A DNA stretch of 42,228 nt from positions 1-42,228 of the forward strand of contig NZ_JAPDPE010000032.1 in the NCBI RefSeq assembly GCF_026283955.1, in the 5' to 3' direction. How positions within the stretch are numbered: position 1 is the stretch's first letter; every line of letters starts with the position of its first letter. This document shows positions 1 to 10,550 of the stretch, in pieces. A program made the translations under genes and the position numbers. This stretch comes from Dyella silvatica. GTDB lineage: Bacteria > Pseudomonadota > Gammaproteobacteria > Xanthomonadales > Rhodanobacteraceae. The notes beneath the pieces are model-generated. The model had not been told where the DNA came from. It saw only the letters and a list, made by a program, of their open reading frames with translations, and did not search any database.

Positions 1-26
1 GCAAGAGTAGGTCACCGCCAGGGGCT
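1..26 (+). rRNA. rrf: 5S rRNA, 3' end (partial)
   Basis: The first 26 bases match the conserved 3' end of bacterial 5S rRNA: a GAGTAGG loop-E/helix segment followed by CCGCCAGG, the strand that pairs with the 5' end of 5S in helix I. E. coli 5S ends with the comparable GAGAGTAGGGAACTGCCAGGCAT. A strong intrinsic terminator follows directly, as expected at the end of an rRNA operon. Only the last quarter of the gene is in the window, so the call rests on short but distinctive sequence, and the exact mature 3' end is approximate. Confidence 0.82.
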
Positions 27-34
27 TTATCCCC

Positions 35-71
35 AACCCCCGTAGCGAATGCTACGGGGGTTGTTCTTTTT
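35..71 (+). terminator. Intrinsic terminator of the rRNA operon
   Basis: A perfect 12-bp stem (AACCCCCGTAGC at 35-46 pairing with GCTACGGGGGTT at 51-62, tetraloop GAAT) is followed by a T-rich run to 71. It lies about 9 bases after the 5S rRNA 3' end and should terminate the upstream rRNA transcript. Confidence 0.9.
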
Positions 72-400
72 ACGGGCTCCTACAACTCGTACAACAACTC
101 CCGCCAACGCTCACCTCCGTGGCCTTGCCGCTCGCATGCCCACACGCCGCGGCTTCCGATGATTCGCTGACCGACCGACCATCGTACCTGGCTCATCACA
201 CGGCTCAATGAGATGCCCATGTTGCTCATCGACGATTGGCGTCCGTAACACTTCTATTGGTGTTTTCTCGCAAGGGCTTTGCTCAGGCTCGGTCAACTCA
301 GCCGCGCTCCATCCGGAGGGATATCGGCGATCGATATCAGTTCATAGACCATGGATTTAGGCGCCTTCTTGATCGCCTTGGCTTTGATTGATATCGGGTG
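72..400. other. Intergenic stretch without a supported gene
   Basis: About 330 bases lie between the rRNA terminator and the yqhA-like gene. The only open frame of note is a 61-codon minus-strand frame (111-296), rich in Arg, Pro and His, with no recognisable motif and no convincing ribosome binding site; I do not call it a gene. I see no tRNA or repeat here. Confidence 0.5.
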
Positions 401-416
401 ACGTAATATCTTACGT
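401..416. promoter_or_regulatory. Palindrome upstream of yqhA-like gene (candidate operator)
   Basis: ACGTAA, spacer TATC, TTACGT is a perfect 16-bp palindrome 40 bases before the preferred start of the UPF0114 gene. Size and symmetry fit a dimeric repressor site, but no regulator is encoded next to it, and chance symmetry cannot be excluded. Confidence 0.35.
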
Positions 417-455
417 TCACTGATAAAATTGGCCTCCATTCCAAAACATCTCGAT

Positions 456-1022
456 ATGACGACTCCAGTGAAGAGCCGCCTAAGTCCGCTTTCTTATCTG
501 ATCTTTTCTTCGCGTTGGCTGCAGCTTCCGCTCTATCTGGGATTAATCGTCGCGCAGGGTATTTACGTAGTGCAGTTTGTGCGCGAGTTGTGGCATTTGT
601 TGATCACTACGCTGTTCCATAACGGTATCGACGCCACTGCCGGTGGCGAAAGTGCTGAAACCACCATCATGCTTACGGTACTTGGGCTGATCGATGTGGT
701 GATGATTTCCAATCTGCTGGTGATGGTGATCGTCGGTGGTTACGAGACCTTTGTTTCACGCTTGAAACTGGATGGACATCCAGATCAGCCGGAGTGGTTG
801 TCCCACGTCAATGCGACGGTGCTTAAAGTGAAACTGGCCATGGCCATCATCGGCATCTCGTCGATTCATTTGCTGGCCACGTTTATAAAAGCCGATGGCA
901 TGGGCAATCAAACCATCATGTGGCAGATCCTGCTGCACCTGACCTTTGTGGTCTCGGCTGTCGCACTGGCTTATATCGACAGGCTGACCCAGCCGCTGAG
1001 CAAGCACGCGGCTGCGCATTGA
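456..1022 (+). CDS. UPF0114 family membrane protein (YqhA-like)
   Basis: A 188-residue inner-membrane protein of unknown function. It matches the UPF0114/YqhA family across its length: an N-terminal ASRW-type segment ([13 protein letters not shown]), a [20 protein letters not shown] central helix, an [10 protein letters not shown] helix and a C-terminal [18 protein letters not shown] segment. About four membrane helices are visible. I prefer the ATG at 456 because it leaves the usual short N-terminus; a TTG at 429 would add nine residues. Neither start has a good Shine-Dalgarno. The gene stands alone, with a candidate palindromic operator upstream and a terminator-like hairpin downstream. It is not functionally connected to the glp genes that follow as far as the sequence shows. 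Confidence 0.85.
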   Translation: MTTPVKSRLSPLSYLIFSSRWLQLPLYLGLIVAQGIYVVQFVRELWHLLITTLFHNGIDATAGGESAETTIMLTVLGLIDVVMISNLLVMVIVGGYETFVSRLKLDGHPDQPEWLSHVNATVLKVKLAMAIIGISSIHLLATFIKADGMGNQTIMWQILLHLTFVVSAVALAYIDRLTQPLSKHAAAH

Positions 1023-1073
1023 ATGGACGCAAGACTCGACACCAACTGTTTCAACTAAGCCCGATGGATATCG

Positions 1074-1112
1074 ATAAGCCCCAATCGAGCGATAGAGATC
1101 GGGGCTTATTTG
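1074..1112 (+). terminator. Terminator-like hairpin after yqhA-like gene
   Basis: ATAAGCCCC at 1074-1082 pairs with GGGGCTTAT at 1101-1109 (9 bp, 18-base loop with some further pairing), followed by a short T-rich stretch. It lies about 50 bases after the UPF0114 stop codon. The loop is larger than usual, so efficiency is uncertain. Confidence 0.65.
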
Positions 1113-1315
1113 TCATGAGTCTTCTTTAAGTCCAAGAATGGCCCTTAGATACAAAACCATGCCATTAGCCGGCATCTGGCTGAATATAAAGATCAGCGCG
1201 GACTGCCGTGCCTCGCAGCTCTTAGATAGTGGGCGGCCTAACGTCTGAGGCGCTCTTGCATGACAAGAGGGGGGGGGAACCGGCATCATCGCCTCCGTGT
1301 TTGCAGGATGGAACA

Positions 1316-2095
1316 ATGATGACGGACACGATGCTCAATCGCCGGCAGGAGGAAATCGTCGCCTTGGTGCGACGAGAGGGCTTTTTGACGGTTGAGATTC
1401 TGGCGGAGCGCTTCGACGTTACACCGCAAACCATTCGGCGCGATTTAGGAGTGCTTTGCGACGCTGGTTTGTTGCGCCGTTATCACGGCGGAGTGAGCCT
1501 GCCATCCAGCGTGGAGAACCTGGCCTATACCGCGCGACAAGGGCTGCAGCAGGCCGAAAAGCAGCGGATCGCTCATTTGCTTGCCCGGCATGTTCCCGAT
1601 CAGGCCTCGCTTTTTATCAATCTCGGCACGACCAACGAAGACGTCGCGCGTGCCTTGATGCAGCACACCGGCTTGCGGGTGATTACCAACAACCTCAATG
1701 TCGCCATCATGATGAGCGACAACCCGACCTTCGAAGTGATTGTCGCCGGCGGCGTCGTACGTGGCCGTGATCACGGCGTAACGGGTGAGGCCACGATCGA
1801 GCTGATCCGTCAGTTCAAGGTGGACTTCGGCATCATCGGCATCTCCGGCATCGACATGGATGGCACCTTGCTGGATTTCGACTACCGGGAGGTTCGTGTT
1901 ACCCAGGCGATCATCGAGCATTCGAGGCAAGTCTATTTGGCCGCCGATCACAGCAAGCTAGGGCGTAATGCACTCGTCCGGCTTGGGCCGATTTCGCGCG
2001 TGAACGCCTGGTTTACTGATCGAGAGCCCCCGGTGGATCTGCAAGAAGCGCTGTCCCAGGCGGGTACCAGCGTTCACGTGGCCCCCGCACCTTAG
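1316..2095 (+). CDS. glpR: Glycerol-3-phosphate regulon repressor GlpR (DeoR family)
   Basis: A DeoR-family transcriptional repressor of glycerol genes, 259 residues. The N-terminal winged helix-turn-helix (about residues 10-60) contains the family signature VTPQTIRRDL followed by LRRYHGG. The C-terminal sugar-phosphate-sensing domain has the GlpR hallmarks: NLGTT, ITNNLNVA, VVRGRDHGVTGEA, GISGIDMDGTLLDFDYREV and AADHSKLGRN, which follow E. coli GlpR closely. The start at 1316 has AGGA upstream and gives the normal length; an in-frame GTG at 1229 would add 29 unrelated residues encoded across a G9 tract. It is the first gene of a same-strand glpR-glpD-glpF-glpK locus and probably binds the operator at 2123-2152. 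Confidence 0.93.
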   Translation: MMTDTMLNRRQEEIVALVRREGFLTVEILAERFDVTPQTIRRDLGVLCDAGLLRRYHGGVSLPSSVENLAYTARQGLQQAEKQRIAHLLARHVPDQASLFINLGTTNEDVARALMQHTGLRVITNNLNVAIMMSDNPTFEVIVAGGVVRGRDHGVTGEATIELIRQFKVDFGIIGISGIDMDGTLLDFDYREVRVTQAIIEHSRQVYLAADHSKLGRNALVRLGPISRVNAWFTDREPPVDLQEALSQAGTSVHVAPAP

Positions 2096-2120
2096 CCGGA
2101 AGATTCGCTGCAGTGCAGCG

Positions 2121-2152
2121 TTGATGTTCGAAAATGTTCGTATATGATCAAA
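2121..2152 (+). promoter_or_regulatory. glpD promoter with tandem GlpR-type operator decamers
   Basis: A sigma70-like promoter can be read as TTGATG (2121-2126), a 16-base spacer and TATGAT (2143-2148). The spacer and -10 are covered by consecutive decamers GATGTTCGAA (2123-2132), AATGTTCGTA (2133-2142) and TATGATCAAA (2143-2152). They fit the E. coli GlpR half-site consensus WATKYTCGWW at 9, 10 and 8 of 10 positions. Binding here would block RNA polymerase directly. The half-sites are in direct rather than inverted orientation, which is unusual. The transcription start is not determined. Confidence 0.7.
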
Positions 2153-2306
2153 ATCCTGAGGGAAATGGCACAGCAAGGAACTCAATTTTCTTATTCGCGC
2201 GCTTTCGCAAGGTGAACCAAATCAAGCCTAGGTAGCCTTTGCCGTCATGAATGGAGCGGCGCCGCCTGCTTTACCGGTTGTTTCCCCCGTCTGCGTGCTG
2301 GAGTTG

Positions 2307-3827
2307 ATGATGACGGAGCAGGTCGATTTACTGGTGGTTGGTGGCGGCATCAATGGCGTAGGTATTGCGCGCGATGCGGTGGGCCGTGGTCTTTCGGTGT
2401 TGCTGTGCGAACAGCACGATCTGGCTGCACATACCTCAAGCGCTAGCACCAAGTTGATTCATGGCGGCCTGCGCTACCTGGAGCAATTCGAATTTGCCCT
2501 GGTGGGCAAGGCACTGGCCGAGCGCGAAGTGTTGTTGCGCGCTGCGCCACATATCATCTGGCCGCTGCGTTTCGTCTTGCCGCACCAGCCGCATTTGCGT
2601 CCAGCCTGGATGATTCGCATTGGGCTGTTTCTGTATGACCATCTCGGACGTGGCCGTCGTACATTGCCGGGATCGCGGCGGATCAAGTTCCGCCAGCATG
2701 CCGTCGGCAAACCACTGCGCGATGAATTCAGCACAGGCTTCGTTTATTCCGACGCCTGGGTGCAAGATGCGCGACTAGTCGTGCTCAATGCGATGGACGC
2801 CGCCGCGCGAGGTGCGCAAATCCTGCCACGCACGCGCTGCCAGAGCGCGCTACGAACGGCAGAAGGCTGGCAAGTCGAGTTGCAAGGCGCCGACGGTGAG
2901 TCCAGAACCGTGACGGCACGTGCGCTGGTGAACGCCACTGGGCCATGGGCAGTACGCTTTCTCGATGAAGTGGCTGGCATCGGCCATGATCACGCGCTGC
3001 GTCTGGTCAAGGGCAGCCACATCGTCGTCCCACGGATGTTCGAGCATCCATACGCTTACATTTTTCAGCAACCCGATCGGCGCATCGTGTTCGCCATTCC
3101 CTACGAACGCGACTTCACCCTGGTCGGCACCACCGACGTCGAATATCTCGATGACCCGGCTGCACCGCATATCGAGCAGGCAGAAACTACCTATCTGTGC
3201 GACGCAGCCAACCGTTATTTCAAGCGCAGCATTACGCCTGCGGACGTGGTGTGGAGCTATAGCGGCGTACGTCCCTTGCTGGGCGACGAGCACGGCAACG
3301 CTTCCGAGGTGACGCGCGATTACCTGCTAGAGCTCGATCAGAAGGGGGCGCCGCTGCTTAATATATTCGGTGGCAAGCTGACGACCTTTCGCAAGCTGGC
3401 CGAAGAGGCCGTGGATCGACTAGCGCCGCTGCTCGATTCGACCGCGCCGGCATGGACAGCCAAAGGCCAGCCGCTGCCTGGCGGCGAGCAAAGCGATACG
3501 GCGCACCTGCTGACCGAATTCGAAGCCAGCCATCCCTGGCTGCCGACCGAGCTAGCCTGGCGATTGATTCACAGCTACGGCACGCGCAGCCAGCTATTAC
3601 TTGGCAATGCCACTCGGCTGGAAGACCTGGGCGAGCACTTTGGCGCCGGTTTGTACCGCGTCGAAGTGGATTATCTGCGTCATCACGAATGGGCGGTGGT
3701 GGCGGAAGATGTTCTGTGGCGACGTAGCAAGTTGGGCTTGCGATTGCCTGCTGAAGGTGTTGCGCGATTGGCCGCCTATATGGCCGAATCGAAGGCTGAC
3801 GAACGTCGCCGTAACGCTACATTTTGA
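2307..3827 (+). CDS. glpD: Aerobic glycerol-3-phosphate dehydrogenase GlpD
   Basis: A membrane-associated FAD enzyme that oxidises sn-glycerol 3-phosphate to dihydroxyacetone phosphate and passes electrons to quinone. The 506-residue product opens with an FAD-binding Rossmann motif (VVGGGINGVGIARDA). It then carries the family blocks SSASTKLIHGGLRYLE, PAWMIRIGLFLYDHLG, VNATGPW, KGSHIVVPR, GTTDVEY, SGVRPL and GGKLTTFRKLAEEA, all aligning with E. coli GlpD (501 residues). The ATG at 2307 follows GGAG at 2300-2303; a start at 2247 would add 20 residues that the family lacks. It sits downstream of glpR and its operator-bearing promoter. A 264-base gap separates it from glpF. Confidence 0.96.
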   Translation: MMTEQVDLLVVGGGINGVGIARDAVGRGLSVLLCEQHDLAAHTSSASTKLIHGGLRYLEQFEFALVGKALAEREVLLRAAPHIIWPLRFVLPHQPHLRPAWMIRIGLFLYDHLGRGRRTLPGSRRIKFRQHAVGKPLRDEFSTGFVYSDAWVQDARLVVLNAMDAAARGAQILPRTRCQSALRTAEGWQVELQGADGESRTVTARALVNATGPWAVRFLDEVAGIGHDHALRLVKGSHIVVPRMFEHPYAYIFQQPDRRIVFAIPYERDFTLVGTTDVEYLDDPAAPHIEQAETTYLCDAANRYFKRSITPADVVWSYSGVRPLLGDEHGNASEVTRDYLLELDQKGAPLLNIFGGKLTTFRKLAEEAVDRLAPLLDSTAPAWTAKGQPLPGGEQSDTAHLLTEFEASHPWLPTELAWRLIHSYGTRSQLLLGNATRLEDLGEHFGAGLYRVEVDYLRHHEWAVVAEDVLWRRSKLGLRLPAEGVARLAAYMAESKADERRRNATF

Positions 3828-4091
3828 AGGCTTTTGAAAGTAAACCTGAGTGGGGATTATGAGCTCAGGTCTGTGCGGTAGGTTCACTTGGCCCTGGGCC
3901 GTCAGGGTGAACGCTGAGGTATCAATGCCAAAGCATCGGCCATAACAATGACAGCGAGGCATGGCCATGCAGTCGTGCCATGAGGTTCCATCAAGGGAGG
4001 TAGCGGGCATGTCGGTGTGCACAGATCCACGATGTGAAGCGTTAGCGGCATGGCCGCTGGGAATGGTGCCGTTGCACCGGGAGAAGGTCGC
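3828..4091 (+). other. glpD-glpF intergenic leader
   Basis: This 264-base gap contains a short inverted repeat (ACCTGAG at 3844-3850 with CTCAGGT at 3864-3870, 13-base loop) lacking a T-run, so it is not a standard terminator. I find no decamer resembling the GlpR half-site here. The gap ends with a strong Shine-Dalgarno (GGGAGAAGG, 4079-4087) for glpF. It may hold a separate glpFK promoter, but I cannot point to one. Confidence 0.4.
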
Positions 4092-4934
4092 ATGAGCCGT
4101 CAATTTCTCGGTGAACTGATTTCCGAAGCGATCGCCATCTTCATCATCATCGCGTTCGGCGACTCGGTCGCCTGCATGTATGTGTTGTATGACCCCAGCC
4201 CATACCAAAACGCCTACTGGGGCGTGTGCATCGCCTGGGGCTTGAGTGTGACCATCGCGATCTATGTCACCGGTTCGGTGTCAGGAACCCATGCCAATCC
4301 GGCAGTGACCTTGGCCTTGGCCATGTTCCGCGGCTTTTCGTGGAAAAAAGTACTGCCTTATTGGGTAGCGCAGGTGATCGGAGCCTTTCTCGGGGCGGCA
4401 CTGGTCTATGTGTTGTTCGGGCCGGTCATCGATCATTTCAACGAGACCCATCAATTGACTCGTGTGGGCGGCGGCGCGGCAGGCGTGTTCTTTACCCATC
4501 CTGGTTTGGCGATTACGCCGATGCATGCCTTGCTGGATCAGATCATTCTTACCGCGTTCTTGGTATTTGGTATTTTCGCGATCACCGAGCAATACAACGA
4601 AGCGGCGCCCACGGCTAATTCCGGCGCGCTGATGATCGGTTTCCTGGTCGCCTTGATCGGTGCGTCAATGGGTTATCTGGAGGCCTGGGCGATCAACCCG
4701 GCACGTGATTTCGGGCCGCGTCTGTTCGCCTATTTCGCCGGTTGGGGCGCCTCTGCGTTGCCGTCGCCTGGCAACTACTGGTGGATCCCCATCGTCGGCC
4801 CACTGATCGGCGGTGTGGTCGGTGCGGCGGCTTATCAATGGCTGATCTATCCGTTTCTGCCAGCGCGGATGCGCGCGTTGGACAAGCTGCGCATGGAAGG
4901 TGCTAGCGCGCTTACTTCAGATCCCAATAAATAA
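4092..4934 (+). CDS. glpF: Glycerol facilitator GlpF (aquaglyceroporin)
   Basis: An inner-membrane channel of the MIP family that lets glycerol diffuse into the cell; 280 residues with six predicted helices and two half-helices. Both pore motifs are present: HANPAVT (NPA at about residues 69-71) and INPARDFGPR (NPA at about 202-204). The Asp after the second NPA (NPARD) is the mark of glycerol facilitators rather than strict water channels. The ATG at 4092 is set by the excellent Shine-Dalgarno GGGAGAAGG; an upstream ATG at 4050 has none. The gene lies 85 bases before glpK, the kinase that traps imported glycerol, as in E. coli glpFK. Confidence 0.95.
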   Translation: MSRQFLGELISEAIAIFIIIAFGDSVACMYVLYDPSPYQNAYWGVCIAWGLSVTIAIYVTGSVSGTHANPAVTLALAMFRGFSWKKVLPYWVAQVIGAFLGAALVYVLFGPVIDHFNETHQLTRVGGGAAGVFFTHPGLAITPMHALLDQIILTAFLVFGIFAITEQYNEAAPTANSGALMIGFLVALIGASMGYLEAWAINPARDFGPRLFAYFAGWGASALPSPGNYWWIPIVGPLIGGVVGAAAYQWLIYPFLPARMRALDKLRMEGASALTSDPNK

Positions 4935-4989
4935 ACCATCACCGTGTCCGCCATGGCGACCCAGTGACGGCCGCGGCGGTTGAACCTAG

Positions 4990-6519
<1,530 letters not shown>

Positions 6520-6557
6520 TCAGGCGAGTCACTCCATAGCCGCCGTAGACGGGCATA

Positions 6558-6594
6558 AAAAAGGGGCTTCGCTGTCGCGTCGCCCCTTTTTCTT
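6558..6594. terminator. Bidirectional terminator between glpK and the PfkB kinase
   Basis: AAAAAGGGGC (6558-6567) pairs perfectly with GCCCCTTTTT (6582-6591) around a 14-base loop. There is an A-run on one side and a T-run on the other, so it can end transcripts from both converging genes. Confidence 0.92.
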
Positions 6595-6631
6595 TTCAGC
6601 CTCCAGAAGCAGGCCGAATGTGCAGCTCGCT

Positions 6632-7567
6632 TTAGTCCAGCGCGTAACCGAATTGCTCTTTGAACTCGGCAGCGAACTCGGCATGGGTAAACCGCTGGTT
6701 CTGCGTGCCCGGATGCTCGACTTTCAGCGCGCCCATCAGCGAGGCCATGCGGCCGACCGTCGCCCAATCCTTGCCCTGCATGATGCCCAGGATCAGGCCG
6801 GCGCGATAAGCATCGCCGCAGCCGGTGGGATCGACCACCTGGCGCTCGCGTGCCGCAGGAATTTGCAGTGCTTCGCCGTTGGTGTAGATGGTGGAGCCGC
6901 GCGGGCCCTGGGTGACGATATACGCCTTCACGCGCCCGGCGATTTCCTCGGCGGTCCATTCCGTACGCGACTGCAGCAACTGCGACTCGTAGTCGTTGAC
7001 GATGACGTAGGTCGACTGCTCGATCATCGAGCGGAATTCTTCACCGCTGAACAAGGGCATCGCCTGGCCCGGGTCGAAAATAAAGGGTACGCCGCGGGCA
7101 GCGAACTCGCTCACATGCTGCAGCATGGCGTCACGGCTATCCGGGGCGACGATGCCGAAAGTGATCTCCGGGATGTCGCGCACATGGTTTTCATGGGCAC
7201 TGGACATGGCTCCGGGGTGAAAAGCCGTGATCTGGTTGTTGTCCAGGTCGGTGGTGATGAAGCATTGCGGGGTGAACTGCTCGTCGTACACGCGCACGTA
7301 ATCCATGCGGATGCCGCAATCTTGCAGATGCTGCCGATAGGGGGCGAAATCCTGGCCCACCGCGGCCACTGGCAACGGATCGGCACCAAGCAGCCGCAGG
7401 TTATAAGCGATATTGCCGGCGCAACCACCGAATTCACGGCGCATCCGGGGAACCAGGAAGGACACGTTCAGAATGTGCACCTGATCGGGCAGGATGTGAT
7501 TCTTGAACTGGTCCTGGAAGACCATGATGGTGTCGTAGGCAAGCGAACCGCAGATGACGGCAGACAT
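6632..7567 (-). CDS. PfkB/ribokinase-family carbohydrate or adenosine kinase
   Basis: A 311-residue cytoplasmic kinase of the PfkB superfamily. Signature 1 is seen in the REFGGCAGNIAYNLRLLGADP segment near residue 50, and signature 2 as VVDPTGCGDAYRAGL near residue 245, where the final Asp is the catalytic base. The Gly-Cys-Gly-Asp form replaces the more usual Gly-Ala-Gly-Asp and resembles proteins annotated as adenosine kinase in related bacteria. The exact substrate (adenosine, another nucleoside or a sugar) cannot be set from sequence alone. I use the ATG at 7567, where the family N-terminus (AVICGSLAYDTIMVF) begins; a TTG at 7591 would add eight residues. It is convergent with glpK and divergent from mreB. 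Confidence 0.85.
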   Translation of the reverse strand: MSAVICGSLAYDTIMVFQDQFKNHILPDQVHILNVSFLVPRMRREFGGCAGNIAYNLRLLGADPLPVAAVGQDFAPYRQHLQDCGIRMDYVRVYDEQFTPQCFITTDLDNNQITAFHPGAMSSAHENHVRDIPEITFGIVAPDSRDAMLQHVSEFAARGVPFIFDPGQAMPLFSGEEFRSMIEQSTYVIVNDYESQLLQSRTEWTAEEIAGRVKAYIVTQGPRGSTIYTNGEALQIPAARERQVVDPTGCGDAYRAGLILGIMQGKDWATVGRMASLMGALKVEHPGTQNQRFTHAEFAAEFKEQFGYALD

Positions 7568-7770
7568 GGTTAGTGGATGTTCCCAGGGCAAGTGAACAGG
7601 CAGCGCGTGAACGGCTGAGCCAAAGCCGAATCGACGATCTCGGCCAAAGCTGCTGATCTTACCGTTATCTCGGGGCGGTGACGACTGCCGGGGCGAGCTG
7701 AAGCTTGATTCATAAAGCAGGAAACTCGCATATCACCGTGTAGTACAAGGCTTTCTTAACGAGAATATTC

Positions 7771-7799
7771 TTGCGTGCAAGGGCTGGCCTGACTAGACT
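7771..7799 (+). promoter_or_regulatory. Candidate mreB promoter
   Basis: TTGCGT (7771-7776), a 17-base spacer and TAGACT (7794-7799) make a weak sigma70-like promoter 43 bases before the mreB start. The remaining 200 or so bases of the gap between the divergent kinase gene and mreB show no gene or strong repeat. Confidence 0.4.
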
Positions 7800-7817
7800 G
7801 ATCCGCTTACTTTTTAA

Positions 7818-8894
<1,077 letters not shown>

Positions 8895-8925
8895 TAAGCC
8901 CATCGTTCCGGCTTGCTCTCCGACG

Positions 8926-8951
8926 CGAGATTCGGCACCCGCCGGATCTCG
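8926..8951 (+). other. Hairpin in the mreB-mreC intergenic region
   Basis: CGAGATTCGG (8926-8935) pairs with CCGGATCTCG (8942-8951) over 10 positions including one G-U, with a 6-base loop and no T-run. It may protect mreB mRNA 3' ends or lower read-through into mreC. This is inference from structure only. Confidence 0.45.
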
Positions 8952-9043
8952 ACTTGAAGAAGGCATTCAATGATGTCGCGCAGGCTTGCCTAGTTGAGGT
9001 TTCCATGGGCGCGGCGCGCTCGTTTTGCTGAAAGGCTCGTTTC

Positions 9044-10027
9044 ATGGCGCTTGCGCGCGAGGAAAATTCGCCCCTGTTCGCCGGTTCCGTGGCGGGTACG
9101 CTGCGGCTGATCTTCTATCTCGCACTGGCGATGGTGTTGATGGTGCTTGACCATCGCAACGGCTGGCTGTGGCGGCTGCGCTATAACGCCGCCATCGTGG
9201 TGGAGCCGGTCTATCGCCTTGCAGGCCTGCCGTCGGCGGGCATGCGTACCCTCAGTGTGGCCTTCGCCGACCGCAAATTGCTGACCGAGCAAAACCAGCG
9301 TCTGCGCGAAGATCTGTTGCTAGCCAACGCCAAGCTCAATCGCATGGCCGCGGTGGCGGAGCAGAATCAGCGATTGAAAGAGCTGCTCGATACCCAGCGC
9401 AGCCTTGAGTTGAACGTGCAGCTGGCACGGGTGATCGGTATGGACATGGGCCAGGCAAGTCACCGCCTGGTGCTCAATCGCGGCGATCGCGATGGGATCA
9501 AGCAGGGCCAGGTGGTCATCGACGCGCATGGCGTGATCGGTCCGATCGTTGAAGTGCTGCCAACAACCTCGGTGGTGATGCTGGTGACCGACCCCAATCA
9601 TGCCGTGCCCGTGGTGGTCGAACGCACCGGCTTGCGCACGGTAGCCTTCGGTTCGCGTGATGGTGGTCAATTGAGTCTGCCGAATGTCCCGATGGCGGCT
9701 GATGTGAAAGCGGGTGACAAGTTGCTGACCTCCGGCCTGGGTGGGCGTTTTCCGCCTGGTTTTCCGGTCGGCGAGGTCCGTTCGGTCGGGCAGTCCGCGT
9801 CAGGTATGTTCCTGGAGGCGCGTGCGCGTCCCACTGCAGATATCGATCGCAGCGAAGACGTCTTACTGCTGCATGATCAGGCCGAGCCCGCCGGGCCGCC
9901 GCCACCGTCGACACCGGCCGGGCCGCCGGCGGCTCTGGCGCCGGTATCTGGCAGTAGCAGTGCGTCGCCGCCGGTGAGTACGTCGGTAGCCAGTCCAGCC
10001 ACTCCTGCGGCGGCGGTGCAGCCATGA
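9044..10027 (+). CDS. mreC: Rod shape-determining protein MreC
   Basis: A bitopic inner-membrane protein whose periplasmic part links MreB/MreD to PBP2 and stimulates cell-wall elongation. The 327-residue product has a transmembrane helix near residues 20-40 (LRLIFYLALAMVLMVLDH). A coiled coil follows at about 70-115 (LLTEQNQRLREDLLLANAKLNRMAAVAEQNQ region), then the beta-rich MreC domain with RVIGMD, LNRGDRDGIKQGQVVIDAHGVIGPI and LLTSGLGGRFPPGFPVGEV. The last 50 residues are a Pro/Ala/Ser-rich tail (PAGPPPPSTPAGPPA and beyond), longer than in E. coli and probably disordered. The stop codon overlaps the mreD start (ATGA), implying coupled translation. Confidence 0.94.
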   Translation: MALAREENSPLFAGSVAGTLRLIFYLALAMVLMVLDHRNGWLWRLRYNAAIVVEPVYRLAGLPSAGMRTLSVAFADRKLLTEQNQRLREDLLLANAKLNRMAAVAEQNQRLKELLDTQRSLELNVQLARVIGMDMGQASHRLVLNRGDRDGIKQGQVVIDAHGVIGPIVEVLPTTSVVMLVTDPNHAVPVVVERTGLRTVAFGSRDGGQLSLPNVPMAADVKAGDKLLTSGLGGRFPPGFPVGEVRSVGQSASGMFLEARARPTADIDRSEDVLLLHDQAEPAGPPPPSTPAGPPAALAPVSGSSSASPPVSTSVASPATPAAAVQP

Positions 10028-10527
10028 ATCGGCATCGTCTGAGCTTGTTATGGGTCAGCGGCACGCTGGCATTCGGCCTATTGTCGATGCTGGTGCCGTT
10101 GCCTGCCGTATTGCAGTCGTTCAAACCGTATTGGCCGGCCTTGATCTTGCTGTATTGGACGATCGAATCCGGCGACCGCATTACCCTGGGTGTGGCCTTC
10201 GCCGTGGGGCTGTGCGCGGATCTGCTCGACGGCCAATTGTTGGGCGAGCAGGCTTTGCGCCTATGCGCGCTGGTATTCATCGTGTTGCGTTTCCGCTCGC
10301 GCTTGCGATTTTTCCCGATGTGGCAGCAAGCCGCGGCGGTGCTGGTGCTGCTGCTGAATGACCGCGTGCTGCAATTGGTCGTGCGCACGTTTGCCGGCGA
10401 GTCGCTGCCGTCTGCAAGCTGGTGGATTTCGCCCTTTGTCGGTGCCTTGCTGTGGCCGTTTGTGTTCTTGCTGCTCGACGATTTGCGCATGCATTCAGTA
10501 GCCCACTCCCGTAGCCCCACCCGATAG
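10024..10527 (+). CDS. mreD: Rod shape-determining protein MreD
   Basis: A small polytopic inner-membrane subunit of the elongasome, 167 residues with about five hydrophobic segments. MreD proteins are poorly conserved, but length, hydropathy and position directly after mreC make the call firm. Visible features include MNRHRLSLLWVSGTLAFGLLSML at the N-terminus and the RITLGVAFAVGLCADLLDGQLLGEQAL segment, in which the Asp-Leu-Leu-Asp-Gly block is typical of MreD. It starts at 10024 with ATGA overlapping the mreC stop, and ends 23 bases before mrdA. Confidence 0.92.
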   Translation: MNRHRLSLLWVSGTLAFGLLSMLVPLPAVLQSFKPYWPALILLYWTIESGDRITLGVAFAVGLCADLLDGQLLGEQALRLCALVFIVLRFRSRLRFFPMWQQAAAVLVLLLNDRVLQLVVRTFAGESLPSASWWISPFVGALLWPFVFLLLDDLRMHSVAHSRSPTR

Positions 10528-10550
10528 CCCCCGGCGAATCATCCACGACC

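Noticed and set aside
111-296. 61-codon minus-strand frame after the 5S rRNA
   Set aside because: Short, Arg/Pro/His-rich, no motif or good ribosome binding site; likely chance in GC-rich DNA.
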